A DNA stretch of 60,613 nt from JBPOHE01 sp052035915 (GTDB lineage: Bacteria > Pseudomonadota > Gammaproteobacteria > Chromatiales > Chromatiaceae): contig JBPOHE010000007.1 in NCBI GenBank assembly GCA_052035915.1, forward strand, positions 1-60,613, in the 5' to 3' direction. The notes beneath the pieces were generated by a model. That model saw nothing but the letters and a program-made list of their open reading frames with translations, was not told where the DNA came from and ran no database searches. This document shows, in pieces, positions 40,145-47,858 of the stretch (the first letter of the stretch is position 1; each line of letters opens with the position of its first letter). Made by a program: the position numbers and the translations under genes.

Positions 40145-40776
40145 AACCAACGACGCTTCCGATCGGTACCCTGGCCGGGTTTCTACTCTGGGTTGGATTG
40201 CTGGGAGCCGCCCTGTTCTGGTGGAGTTCGGTAAGCCGACCCATCTCTCCTGAATTGAAACAGGTGCTGCGTAGCCAACCCCGGCTCTTGCAAGGCTTCT
40301 CCCTGGTTGATCAATACCAAAGACCCTTTACCGATGCCAATCTGCGGGGGAAATGGACCTTCCTGTTTTTCGGCTACACCTATTGTCCGGATATCTGCCC
40401 CACCACCCTCGGGACGCTCAAACAGAGCCTCGATCTGTTGCGTAAGACGCCCCAGGACGCGGACGATCTCCAGGTAGCCTTCGTATCCGTGGATCCGGAG
40501 CGCGACCGCACCGATGTATTGCGGAACTACATGGCCTATTTCGATAAAACCTTTATCGGTCTCACCGGACAACGCCAACAGATAGACAATCTGGTGGCCC
40601 AGACGGGGGCGGGATATATCAAGGAAGCGGAACAGACGCCAGGGAATTATTTGATCAGTCACAGCTCTTCGCTGTTTCTCATCAACCCGACCGGACAGCT
40701 GGTGGCGGTTTTCCCGCCACCACTCTATCCGGACTCGATCGCTTCACTCTACCGGGAGCTACGGGCCCATTATTGA
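40141..40776 (+). CDS. SCO1/SenC family copper metallochaperone
   Basis: 211 residues with a GTG start coupled to the preceding gene. One N-terminal membrane helix (LAGFLLWVGLLGAALFWW) is followed by a thioredoxin-like domain with the copper-binding CPDIC (TYCPDICPTTL) and distal His in LISHSSSLFLINP. Sco proteins insert copper into the CuA site of subunit II or reduce its cysteines. It is the first of two Sco genes here; the other is at 46017-46850. Confidence 0.95.
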   Translation: MKPTTLPIGTLAGFLLWVGLLGAALFWWSSVSRPISPELKQVLRSQPRLLQGFSLVDQYQRPFTDANLRGKWTFLFFGYTYCPDICPTTLGTLKQSLDLLRKTPQDADDLQVAFVSVDPERDRTDVLRNYMAYFDKTFIGLTGQRQQIDNLVAQTGAGYIKEAEQTPGNYLISHSSSLFLINPTGQLVAVFPPPLYPDSIASLYRELRAHY

Positions 40777-40797
40777 TTCGCGCCCGGACTGATACTC

Positions 40798-41262
40798 TCA
40801 GTGGTGCCTGTGCTCGTGAGAATCTTCAGCACCTTTGCGGACTTCCACCATGAGGGGGATCGGGCGGCCCTCCTTGAACTCCAACTCCAGCGGGACAGTA
40901 TCACCCGCGACCAGGGCCTTTTGGGGCCGCATCAACATAAAATGATTACCACCCGGCTCGAACACCACCGTTTCGCCTGGGGGGATACGGATCTCATCCA
41001 GATGGAACATCTGTGCCATGTCATTCTGGATCCTTGTCCCATGCAACATGACATGACCAAAGAGCGGGCTGCTGGCACCGGTCAATATCCGCATGCCCTG
41101 ACCGGTATTCTGTATCTTCATATAAGCGGCCAGGGCCTCTGCTGTTGGGGGAGCTTCGCGTATCCATGGGTCCTGGATCCGAAGCGCGGCCTCTTCGGCC
41201 AGGAGCGGCGTCAGACTGGCCGCCATGACGATTCCAGCCAGAGCCCGAACCAAGGTGTTCAT
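40798..41262 (-). CDS. Periplasmic copper chaperone PCu(A)C
   Basis: 154 residues. A signal peptide (ALAGIVMAASLTPLLAEE) is followed by the beta-sandwich with the H(M)X10MX21HXM-type copper(I) site: GHVMLHG, the Met of DMAQMFHL, and GGNHFMLM. The C-terminus is His-rich (DSHEHRHH), probably an additional copper sink. It works with Sco to load CuA. It is convergent to the Sco gene, 21 bp from its stop. Confidence 0.95.
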   Translation of the reverse strand: MNTLVRALAGIVMAASLTPLLAEEAALRIQDPWIREAPPTAEALAAYMKIQNTGQGMRILTGASSPLFGHVMLHGTRIQNDMAQMFHLDEIRIPPGETVVFEPGGNHFMLMRPQKALVAGDTVPLELEFKEGRPIPLMVEVRKGAEDSHEHRHH

Positions 41263-41408
41263 CTATTCATCTCCTGTTTTCATTGCCGCGGCAAAGCGGT
41301 TTCGCTATCACACAAACACAGCCAGAGGTTCGCCCAAACCTTCAACAAGGGTTTTTCTTTCTGGCCACCAGAAGCCTCTTGGATGGCGGCTACGACGAGA
41401 GAAGGGTT

Positions 41409-41825
41409 ATGGACAAGATAAGTCTGCTTCCACCACTCCAGGCGACGCTGAATATCCTGGCCACCGCACTCATGATCGCCGCCTATTATGCCATTCGCCG
41501 CAACCACCCATCCGCTCATCGGCTAGGCATGATCGGCGCCTTGATTACCTCGATCCTCTTCCTCGGCTCCTATCTCATCTATCATCATGAAGTCGGCTAT
41601 GTGCCCTTCACCGGTCAAGGGATCATGCGTCCTCTCTATTTCACTATTCTGTTCACCCATATCGCCACCGCCGCGGCCATCGTCCCCTTGGTGCTCATCA
41701 CCCTGTTTCACGCCCTGCGGGGACATACCCAGCAACATCGACGGATCGCCGCCTGGACCTTGCCGCTGTGGTTGTATACCTCCATCACCGGCGTCATGGT
41801 CTATATCCTGGTGTTTCGGCTTTAG
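41409..41825 (+). CDS. DUF420 membrane protein (oxidase-assembly associated)
   Basis: 138 residues, four membrane helices (PPLQATLNILATALMIAAYY; LGMIGALITSILFLGSYLIY; HIATAAAIVPLVLITLFHAL; LWLYTSITGVMVYILVFRL) and family His residues in YHHEVGY and FTHIATAA. GAGAGAAGG precedes the ATG. DUF420 proteins are common in cytochrome oxidase loci, and a related protein (CtaM) is needed for oxidase function in Gram-positives. The G of the TAG stop is also the first base of a family-C miniature element. Confidence 0.9.
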   Translation: MDKISLLPPLQATLNILATALMIAAYYAIRRNHPSAHRLGMIGALITSILFLGSYLIYHHEVGYVPFTGQGIMRPLYFTILFTHIATAAAIVPLVLITLFHALRGHTQQHRRIAAWTLPLWLYTSITGVMVYILVFRL

Positions 41826-42001
41826 CCCGCATTTCTCACCGGGCGCCGTAGCGAGGACGCGAGGGGCCACTGTGGTGGGGCTCACAGAGGAATCGGCGGC
41901 GAAGGCGTAGCTGAGACTACGTCGAGCCGAGGATTCCGCGTACGTCCCGCCACAGCAAGCCAATCGGCGTCCGCAGTAGACGACTGGTGAGAAATGCGGG
42001 C
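41825..42001. mobile_element. Miniature inverted-repeat element, family C
   Basis: 177 bp with perfect 16-bp terminal inverted repeats GCCCGCATTTCTCACC (41825-41840) and GGTGAGAAATGCGGGC (41986-42001). The interior has no coding capacity and contains further nested inverted repeats (TGTGGTGGGG / CCCGCCACAG). A left-end-like sequence, CCCGCTTTTCTCGCC, follows another stop codon at 26319. The element supplies the last base of the DUF420 stop codon. Confidence 0.85.
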
Positions 42002-42061
42002 CAGATCCCGAGCCGGCCAGATCTCATACCCCTTGCTGTTGGTTTTTTCCTCATGAGCCAT

Positions 42062-42180
42062 ACGGGCCAGGCACTGAGGCGCGGATTTTCTGTTCTCTTA
42101 GTGAGAACAATTATAAAGAATAAGGCGATATTGTTCTTCAAATAAGAACTAAAATTACCCATTTTCCGTCGATGCCCGGA
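42062..42180. repeat. PAL family, copy 5
   Basis: ACGGGCCAGG (42062-42071) and CCGTCGATGCCCGGA (42166-42180) flank GTTCTCttagtGAGAACAAT (42091-42110) and ATTGTTCTtcaaatAAGAAC (42129-42148). It occupies the rest of the gene-free stretch between DUF420 and the respiratory operon. Confidence 0.85.
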
Positions 42181-42295
42181 ACAACCGAGCCTGAATATGG
42201 CTTCCTGTCGAATCTTTCCCTCAGCGGTGAACGATGGGCTGGCGCGCGCCTCCGCCTGATCCACTCGAAGACCCAGCAGGCATTCGGAAAGGGGG

Positions 42296-42481
42296 TCAGT
42301 TCCGCAGCAGAAAGTGCAAGGCCTGGAAACTGGTCAGGGCCAAGACGAGGATGATCAGGAAAAACACCAGGCTGCGGTTTGGCAGCAAGGCGCCGCGTCG
42401 ACGCTCGATCAGATTGAGGATCCAGTCCGACAGGGCGTAGAGCAGCACCGCCACGACTGTGTAGGCGAGCATCTCCAGCAT
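42296..42481 (-). CDS. Small two-helix membrane protein, last gene of the respiratory operon
   Basis: 61 residues. MLEMLAYTVVAVLLYALSDW and SLVFFLIILVLALTSFQALH are membrane helices joined by a basic ERRRGALLPN loop. It starts 22 bp after the subunit-I-like gene. It may be a small subunit of that complex. No family recognized. Confidence 0.7.
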   Translation of the reverse strand: MLEMLAYTVVAVLLYALSDWILNLIERRRGALLPNRSLVFFLIILVLALTSFQALHFLLRN

Positions 42482-42503
42482 GGGGTCGATCTCTGTGGGT
42501 TGG

Positions 42504-43886
42504 TCAGTTTCCGGATTTTCCAGGCCACATCGCCTTGAAGCAGATGATGAGAAACAGCAGACCGCCGATGATGGCAATGAGGCCGCCAAGCCCCATCAAT
42601 CCCATGCCGAGGGTCTCCTGCAAGGTATGCAGCACCTGGGCGCTACCGGCGGTTTTGCGCTGTACCCCATAGCCGCCCGACCAGGCCAGACCGAGCACAT
42701 GGAGCAACTGCCCACTGCCGTAAATGATAGGCTGCCAGCGCACCATCCAGCCCTCCGGGCGGCGAAACCCAAGCCGCGGGAGCAGATGATAGGTCACCCC
42801 CATATAGGCCAGGGTGACGCTGACGATGGACCCATGGTAGTGGGCAGGCACCGTGACATTGGCGCCACTGATCAAGAAACCGATGATCCCGCCGGCGCCG
42901 AAGAGGATGATGGAAAACCAGAGCGCGTTGCGTTCCGGTGCCTGTTCCACTGGCGAACGCCCCGCCCGCGCCAGGGCCCAAAGAATGGCCAGTCCTATCG
43001 GCAGACTGGAGAGACCACCGCCGTACTGCATGAGCCAGGTGAGCCCAAGCATGTGGTAGGCCGAACCGATCTCGTACCTCAGGTACAGGGGCAGGATCAG
43101 GAGCACGGGCGCCGCGCCCAGGCCCAGTATCAGGATGGCGACCCGCGGGCTCAGCGGTGGTCGGGCCTGGGAGACCCAGGCCAGCCACAACCAGGCGACC
43201 AACATCAACTGGGTATGGGTGAACTGAATGGCATGGCCGCCACCCCAGAAAAGGACCTCGTAATATTGGGCACCGATCAAGGAGGACGGAGTCCCCTTAT
43301 AGGAGCCCGCCAAGGCCAGCAGGGCGATCAAAGCGGCGACTTGTCCGGTGATCAGGCCAAACCCCAGCGTCTTCTCTCCCGGACCAGCCATTGCCATGGA
43401 AGAGCGGCTGAACAGGGAATGCAGCACCAGGATCAGGAAACCAAGACCGAACAACCCGAGTCCGACGAAAAAGACCGGTGCCTGCAACACCGGCACATAG
43501 TTGTTCATCAAGGGACCACCGGCCCCGACGAATGGCGAGATCGAAATCACCCCGGCCCCGGCCACGGCCAGATAGAGGGCCCCACGACCGCAGGCCCGGC
43601 AGCGGTCGTTCAGGTTCAGACTCCACAACACCCCCGCAAAGGCCAGGAACCACACCAGTACGGTCAGATCCACATGCACCACCAAGGCGGTATGGAAAAA
43701 ATCCACCCAGGGGATGAGATCCTGAATCTTGGGTGTCCGTGACAAGACGATGAGAATAGTGAACACACCGCCGACCACCAGGGAGCCCAGGGCCAGCCAC
43801 AGCCAACCTATGGCCAGGGAACGAGGCTCCCCGGTGGGAACGCGGAGCACGAAGGCCCCATCAATGGCATCTGTTTGTTGGTTCAT
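42504..43886 (-). CDS. Heme-copper oxidase subunit-I-like protein with altered CuB site
   Basis: 460 residues, about 12 helices. Low-spin heme His H71 (VVHVDLTVLVW), one CuB His H218 (WGGGHAIQF), and the helix-X pair H349/H351 (PAHYHGSIVS) follow the heme-copper pattern. The usual His-His of helix VII reads Tyr277-His278 (SAYHML), and position H218+4, where oxygen reductases often have Tyr, is Phe222. A complete CuB site is therefore doubtful. It resembles the subunit I at 47859-49592, for example YVPVLQAPVFFVGLGLF against YVPMPAQPTFYLGLILF. Its start overlaps the upstream gene by 4 nt. Confidence 0.82.
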   Translation of the reverse strand: MNQQTDAIDGAFVLRVPTGEPRSLAIGWLWLALGSLVVGGVFTILIVLSRTPKIQDLIPWVDFFHTALVVHVDLTVLVWFLAFAGVLWSLNLNDRCRACGRGALYLAVAGAGVISISPFVGAGGPLMNNYVPVLQAPVFFVGLGLFGLGFLILVLHSLFSRSSMAMAGPGEKTLGFGLITGQVAALIALLALAGSYKGTPSSLIGAQYYEVLFWGGGHAIQFTHTQLMLVAWLWLAWVSQARPPLSPRVAILILGLGAAPVLLILPLYLRYEIGSAYHMLGLTWLMQYGGGLSSLPIGLAILWALARAGRSPVEQAPERNALWFSIILFGAGGIIGFLISGANVTVPAHYHGSIVSVTLAYMGVTYHLLPRLGFRRPEGWMVRWQPIIYGSGQLLHVLGLAWSGGYGVQRKTAGSAQVLHTLQETLGMGLMGLGGLIAIIGGLLFLIICFKAMWPGKSGN

Positions 43887-44383
43887 CGGAACAAGAATCC
43901 GTTTTCTGGGTTGAAGTCAATGACCAGGAGTTTTCCCACGAGCAGATCGGCCTGGTGTTCGGCGCTGTGGGTGAAGCCCTCGACCCGGCTGTTGTCGTTC
44001 ATCCGCACTTGAAAGGAATGCCGGCCCGCCGCTACCCGCAGGCTGCGAAAGATATCCACCGAGCCATCCTCGAACAATCCGGGTGACTTGGCAACCACCC
44101 GCAACAGGGGTTTCCCATCCATGAATAGCTCGACCTGAATGGGGGAGCGGGCGCGAGGACAATCGGTCGGTTTGCGCATGTTCGGCGGTAGTTTCGCCAA
44201 CTCCTCCGCCGTCAGGGTGCGACAGGGTTCCCGGGGCTGACCCGCATGGCCGAAGGCAAGGGTCACCTGCGCCTGGTCTCCTTCGAGATGGCGATAGGGC
44301 GGTGCGACGGAGAAATACCCCACCACGGCCATAAAGATGAAGTAATTCAGCGCCTGCAAGGGATAACGCCACCAACTAGACAT
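43883..44383 (-). CDS. Membrane-anchored periplasmic protein of the respiratory operon
   Basis: 166 residues. One N-terminal helix (YPLQALNYFIFMAVVGYFSV) precedes a periplasmic beta-rich domain with ELFMDGKPLLRVVAKSPGLF and AAGRHSFQVRMNDNS, and two cysteines (EPCRTL, TDCPRA). No cofactor motif is visible. Overlaps of 8 nt upstream and 4 nt downstream show tight coupling between the cytochrome b fusion and the subunit-I-like protein, so it is a probable subunit of that complex. No family recognized. Confidence 0.75.
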   Translation of the reverse strand: MSSWWRYPLQALNYFIFMAVVGYFSVAPPYRHLEGDQAQVTLAFGHAGQPREPCRTLTAEELAKLPPNMRKPTDCPRARSPIQVELFMDGKPLLRVVAKSPGLFEDGSVDIFRSLRVAAGRHSFQVRMNDNSRVEGFTHSAEHQADLLVGKLLVIDFNPENGFLFR

Positions 44384-45995
44384 GAGACTCTCCCTGGCGC
44401 TCCGGCGATGGCTCCTGGGCCTTGAGTTCGCGCAATGAGTCGCGGAAGGCATCGAGTTCGCGTTTGAGCCAAGCCCCATCGGACTCGGACGCCCCCTCCA
44501 TCCGCCAACGCCGCGGATCGACACGGTTGCGGAGCACAGGTTTGCGCATACCGGCGAGGCGCTTGCCCAACCATCTGTTGCCGAACCGGAAATAGCAATC
44601 CGCCGCGCGGCAACCGGAGACCAGAACGCCATCGGCCCCTTTCTTCAGCCCGTATTCGATCAGGGATGGGGGGACCATGCCGCTGCAAAAGAGGCTGAGG
44701 CCAACCGTGTCCGGGCCGTTGAAGCGGGTAACATCGAAGCCGTGTTCGCAGCCCAGGATCAGGATCCGAATCTCGCCCTGCAATCCGGCCAGGGCGGCGT
44801 CGGTTTGCCGGCGGATGTCGTGCAGCGGGAACTGAGGCATGTCAATGCCGGTTTTCAAGACCTGATCGGCGCGGCGTAGCGGATTGGATGACGGACAGGA
44901 CCCCATGCAGATACCGCAGGCGGCACATAACTGAGGGGATACCACCACCTCGTACTCCCAATGGGAGTTGTCGGTACGTTTTTGCAGCGTGATGGCGTCG
45001 AAGGGGCAGTCATCGAAGCACTGACCGCAGCCATTGCAGTGGTTGAGATCGACCACCGCCGCCGGCCCGGTGCGCTTGCGCGGCAGCCAGGGCATGAGCA
45101 TGAGCAACAGGGTGACGCTCGTGGTCAGGAGCCAGGTCTCCCCGGCCGTCCAATAATCCAGCAAGGGATAGACATTGAGATAGAACCAGTCCAGATGCAG
45201 GGTGGCGGGAACCCGGCTGAGGTCCGCCGGTTCGTGACTCACCGCCGGCATGACCAATGACAAGGCCAGCAAGCCGATGAAGCTGCCGATCGCCAGCCCC
45301 CGGGGCGGGTTGATGCTGACATGGGAGAGCCGCCGTACATGAAACCAGAGCATGAACACCAGGAACATGGGTTGTCCCAGGAGATGGAGAAAACCCATGA
45401 GGATGAAAAAGCGATCGTTCAGGTGGCCTTCGAGAAAATTGCGTGTCATGGCCTCGGGAAAGATGGGCACCGCGTCCATGAGCCGGGAGGAACCGATGGC
45501 GACATACTGGGCCAGCAGATCCCACACCAGCCAGTAGCCGGTGATCCCCAGCAGGATGATCATCCACAGGGTCGGGATGCCGGTAAACCAGGAGTACCAG
45601 CGGAAACCGCGATAACGGTCGAGGGCGAACTCGCGGAACAGATGCAGCAGGATGGTGACCACGGCGGCGTCCGAGGCATAGCGATGCAGGCTGCGCATCA
45701 CCCCCCCGGCGTACCACTGTCCATGGGTGATCTGCTGCACCGAGGCGTAGGCGCCATGGATGCTGCTATTGAAAAAGACGAAAAGATAGAGGCCACTGAT
45801 CAGCACCACCCACAAAAAGAAAAAGGTCAGGGTTCCCAGGTGATAGAGGGGGTTCCAGGCGGGGGTGAAGGAAAGATTGAACCAGTCTTCGAGGGCCAGA
45901 TAGCCCCGCTTGATGAGATTGAAGGGTTTCAAGGCGGTATCCTCGCGGGGTACGGCTGGGGGGATCGCGGTCGTCTTGTTATCGCACAACCTCAT
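44376..45995 (-). CDS. Fusion: diheme cytochrome b / 2x[4Fe-4S] ferredoxin / MvhD-like domain
   Basis: 539 residues. Residues ~20-290 are a cytochrome b6-type diheme domain with paired His (SLHRYASDAAVVTILLHLF and GFLHLLGQ...LWFHVRRL). A ferredoxin domain at ~320-380 has CNGCGQCFDDCP and CAACGICMGSCP. The C-terminus (~400-505) is MvhD/FrhD-like with LGCEHGF, LFCSGM, and SGCRAADCYFRFGNRW, which should bind a [2Fe-2S] cluster. MvhD normally hands electrons to heterodisulfide reductase-type partners; none is encoded nearby. The chain could link soluble low-potential donors to the membrane. It starts 22 bp after the second Sco gene. Confidence 0.88.
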   Translation of the reverse strand: MRLCDNKTTAIPPAVPREDTALKPFNLIKRGYLALEDWFNLSFTPAWNPLYHLGTLTFFFLWVVLISGLYLFVFFNSSIHGAYASVQQITHGQWYAGGVMRSLHRYASDAAVVTILLHLFREFALDRYRGFRWYSWFTGIPTLWMIILLGITGYWLVWDLLAQYVAIGSSRLMDAVPIFPEAMTRNFLEGHLNDRFFILMGFLHLLGQPMFLVFMLWFHVRRLSHVSINPPRGLAIGSFIGLLALSLVMPAVSHEPADLSRVPATLHLDWFYLNVYPLLDYWTAGETWLLTTSVTLLLMLMPWLPRKRTGPAAVVDLNHCNGCGQCFDDCPFDAITLQKRTDNSHWEYEVVVSPQLCAACGICMGSCPSSNPLRRADQVLKTGIDMPQFPLHDIRRQTDAALAGLQGEIRILILGCEHGFDVTRFNGPDTVGLSLFCSGMVPPSLIEYGLKKGADGVLVSGCRAADCYFRFGNRWLGKRLAGMRKPVLRNRVDPRRWRMEGASESDGAWLKRELDAFRDSLRELKAQEPSPERQGESHV

Positions 45996-46016
45996 CCCGA
46001 GGCGACTTGATGGGTA

Positions 46017-46850
46017 TCAATGCCCGGGCAGTCCTGGGCCGCGACGCCATTCCCGGACGACAAACCAAGCCGCCAAAATAAGGATGAAGCCGCCAATGAT
46101 CAGGCCAATGAACAGCGACAGATCCACATAATAGGCATCGCGGCTGGGATCGTAGGTGGTGCAGAAGAAACGGATGCGATTGAGAAGACTAGCCAGGAAG
46201 GGCTGGCCCGGCTTGGGCTGCCCAAGCACTAATTCCTTGAGCGGTTCCACCAACAGCGGGGTCTCGAACACCTCGCCATAGACCTGACGATAGATGCGCC
46301 CATCGGCGTCGATGACCGTGGCCTGGATGATATGGTCGAAGCCGCGCGGGGAATCCACATAGGTGAATCCCAGCTCCCGCATCAGAGCCTCCGCCGTGGC
46401 GCGATCAGCGCTCAAAAGCAGCCAATCCGCCCCGGCGATGCCCTGGTTCCTGGCGAACTGGCGCATGGATTCCGGGCTGTCGTGCAGGCTGTCGAAGCCC
46501 AGGGTGGCGACACGAAAACTCTCTTGGCCCAGGGCCTCCCTGGCTTTGGCGACTACTTTGGCCAGATGCTGGGTGGTCAGGGGACAGACATGGTAGCAAC
46601 TGGTATAGACCAAGCTGAGCACCAGGGGCTTGCCCTTCAGGCTTGACAAGGAAAGTCGGTCTTCCGCACCTGTAGTGAAGACGTAGTCCCCCAAGGATCG
46701 GCCGATCGCCTGCTGGCTAGCTTCCAGGGCTCGCTTGCTATCGAATTTGGTGGTGGTTTCCTGATGTCCGGTCCTCGACCAAGCCGGGAAAAGTATCGCG
46801 AGCCAGGCGAAGATCAGCGCGCAGGCGAGGAGAGGGAGCCGATACCTCAT
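46017..46850 (-). CDS. SCO1/SenC family protein with C-terminal membrane helix
   Basis: 277 residues. The signal-anchor LLACALIFAWLAILFPAW is followed by a thioredoxin-like domain with CYHVC (TSCYHVCPLT) and distal His (GFDHIIQATV). An extra C-terminal membrane helix (LSLFIGLIIGGFILILAAWF) is unusual for short Sco proteins but common in this SenC subtype. It lies between cyoE and the cytochrome b fusion on the same strand, consistent with copper-site assembly for one or both oxidase-like complexes. Confidence 0.92.
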   Translation of the reverse strand: MRYRLPLLACALIFAWLAILFPAWSRTGHQETTTKFDSKRALEASQQAIGRSLGDYVFTTGAEDRLSLSSLKGKPLVLSLVYTSCYHVCPLTTQHLAKVVAKAREALGQESFRVATLGFDSLHDSPESMRQFARNQGIAGADWLLLSADRATAEALMRELGFTYVDSPRGFDHIIQATVIDADGRIYRQVYGEVFETPLLVEPLKELVLGQPKPGQPFLASLLNRIRFFCTTYDPSRDAYYVDLSLFIGLIIGGFILILAAWFVVREWRRGPGLPGH

Positions 46851-46879
46851 CGGGGGATCCGCAGGAGAGGCGATCGAGG

Positions 46880-47737
46880 TCAAGACACCAGCCAGGCGTC
46901 CAGGACAGCGCTTGTCAATAGACAGGTCAGTTGCACCAGGGAAGCAAAAAAACAACTCATCGCGGTCTTGGCGGTGGGATCCCTGACCAGTTGGAGATTT
47001 TTCTGTAGAAAATAGCCCCCACCGATCAGGGCGCCGGCCAGATAGATCCAACCGAGACCAAAGAAAAAGGGAAGAATGGAAAATGTCACCAGGACCAGGG
47101 TGTTGAGCAATACGGCCCGCGCTGCCCGCGCATTGCCCACCACCACCGGCAACATCGGAACCCCCGCAGCGACATAATCGTCGCGCTGGGCAATGGCCAG
47201 ACTCCAGAAATGGGAGGGGGTCCAGAAAAACAACACGATGGCGAGAAGGATAGGTACCGGACTGAGACTCGGGTCAACCGCCGCAGCCCCGGCGAGTACC
47301 GCAAAACTGCCGGATGCCCCACCGATGACGATGTTGAGCCAAGTCCGGCGTTTCAGCCAGACTGTATAGACGATCGCATAGAAAAACGCCCCGAGAAAGA
47401 TATAGAGGGCGGCCACGCCGTTCAGCAGCAGTGCGGCACCCAAAACTCCCATCGCCAGCAGCGCCATGATCAACATCAACCAGAAGGGCGTATGGGAGAA
47501 ACTCCCGGTCACGAAGGGGCGGTTGTGGGTCCGCCGCATCCGACTATCGATATCCAACTCATAATATTGGTTGAAGGCACCGGCACTGGCGGCCGCCATG
47601 AGTACCGTCAGGGCCAGGACAAGGGTGTGCCAGCCGCCAAGAGGTTCTCCCGGAGTCACCACCATGGCCGCAATCGCGGTAAAGGCCATGATGATACCGA
47701 TACGGAGTTTGAACAGATTGGTGAGCTGCTTGAGCAT
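46880..47737 (-). CDS. cyoE: Protoheme IX farnesyltransferase (heme O synthase)
   Basis: 285 residues of the UbiA prenyltransferase fold. The substrate-binding motif NQYYELDIDSRMRRTHNRPF carries the Asp residues for Mg-farnesyl diphosphate, and WLKRRTWLNIVIGGASGSFA with WTPSHFWSLAIAQRDDY is the heme-O-synthase signature. It converts heme b to heme O, the precursor for CtaA encoded at 50650. Presence of both suggests the adjacent oxidase can receive heme O or A. The start at 47737 follows a GCGAG sequence. Confidence 0.95.
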   Translation of the reverse strand: MLKQLTNLFKLRIGIIMAFTAIAAMVVTPGEPLGGWHTLVLALTVLMAAASAGAFNQYYELDIDSRMRRTHNRPFVTGSFSHTPFWLMLIMALLAMGVLGAALLLNGVAALYIFLGAFFYAIVYTVWLKRRTWLNIVIGGASGSFAVLAGAAAVDPSLSPVPILLAIVLFFWTPSHFWSLAIAQRDDYVAAGVPMLPVVVGNARAARAVLLNTLVLVTFSILPFFFGLGWIYLAGALIGGGYFLQKNLQLVRDPTAKTAMSCFFASLVQLTCLLTSAVLDAWLVS

Positions 47738-47765
47738 ATCGAACTCGCTGTCGGGGTTGACCGAT

Positions 47766-47802
47766 CCCTGGTGCTTCTCCACCAAGCGGAGAAGCACCAG
47801 GG
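47766..47802. terminator. Strong hairpin between subunit I and cyoE
   Basis: CCTGGTGCTTCTCC and GGAGAAGCACCAGG pair perfectly over 14 bp with a 7-nt loop. There is no T-run on the minus strand. It probably sets differential expression of the structural genes over cyoE by stabilizing the upstream mRNA end. Confidence 0.6.
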
Positions 47803-47858
47803 GTACGCTGTTGGACGGGACAAGAGATCTTGCCCCGCCCCGTATTTTCAAACCTGGG

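Noticed and set aside
42480..43742. Plus-strand open frame opposite the subunit-I-like gene
   Set aside because: Gln/Gly/His-rich antisense shadow with no start signal or domain.
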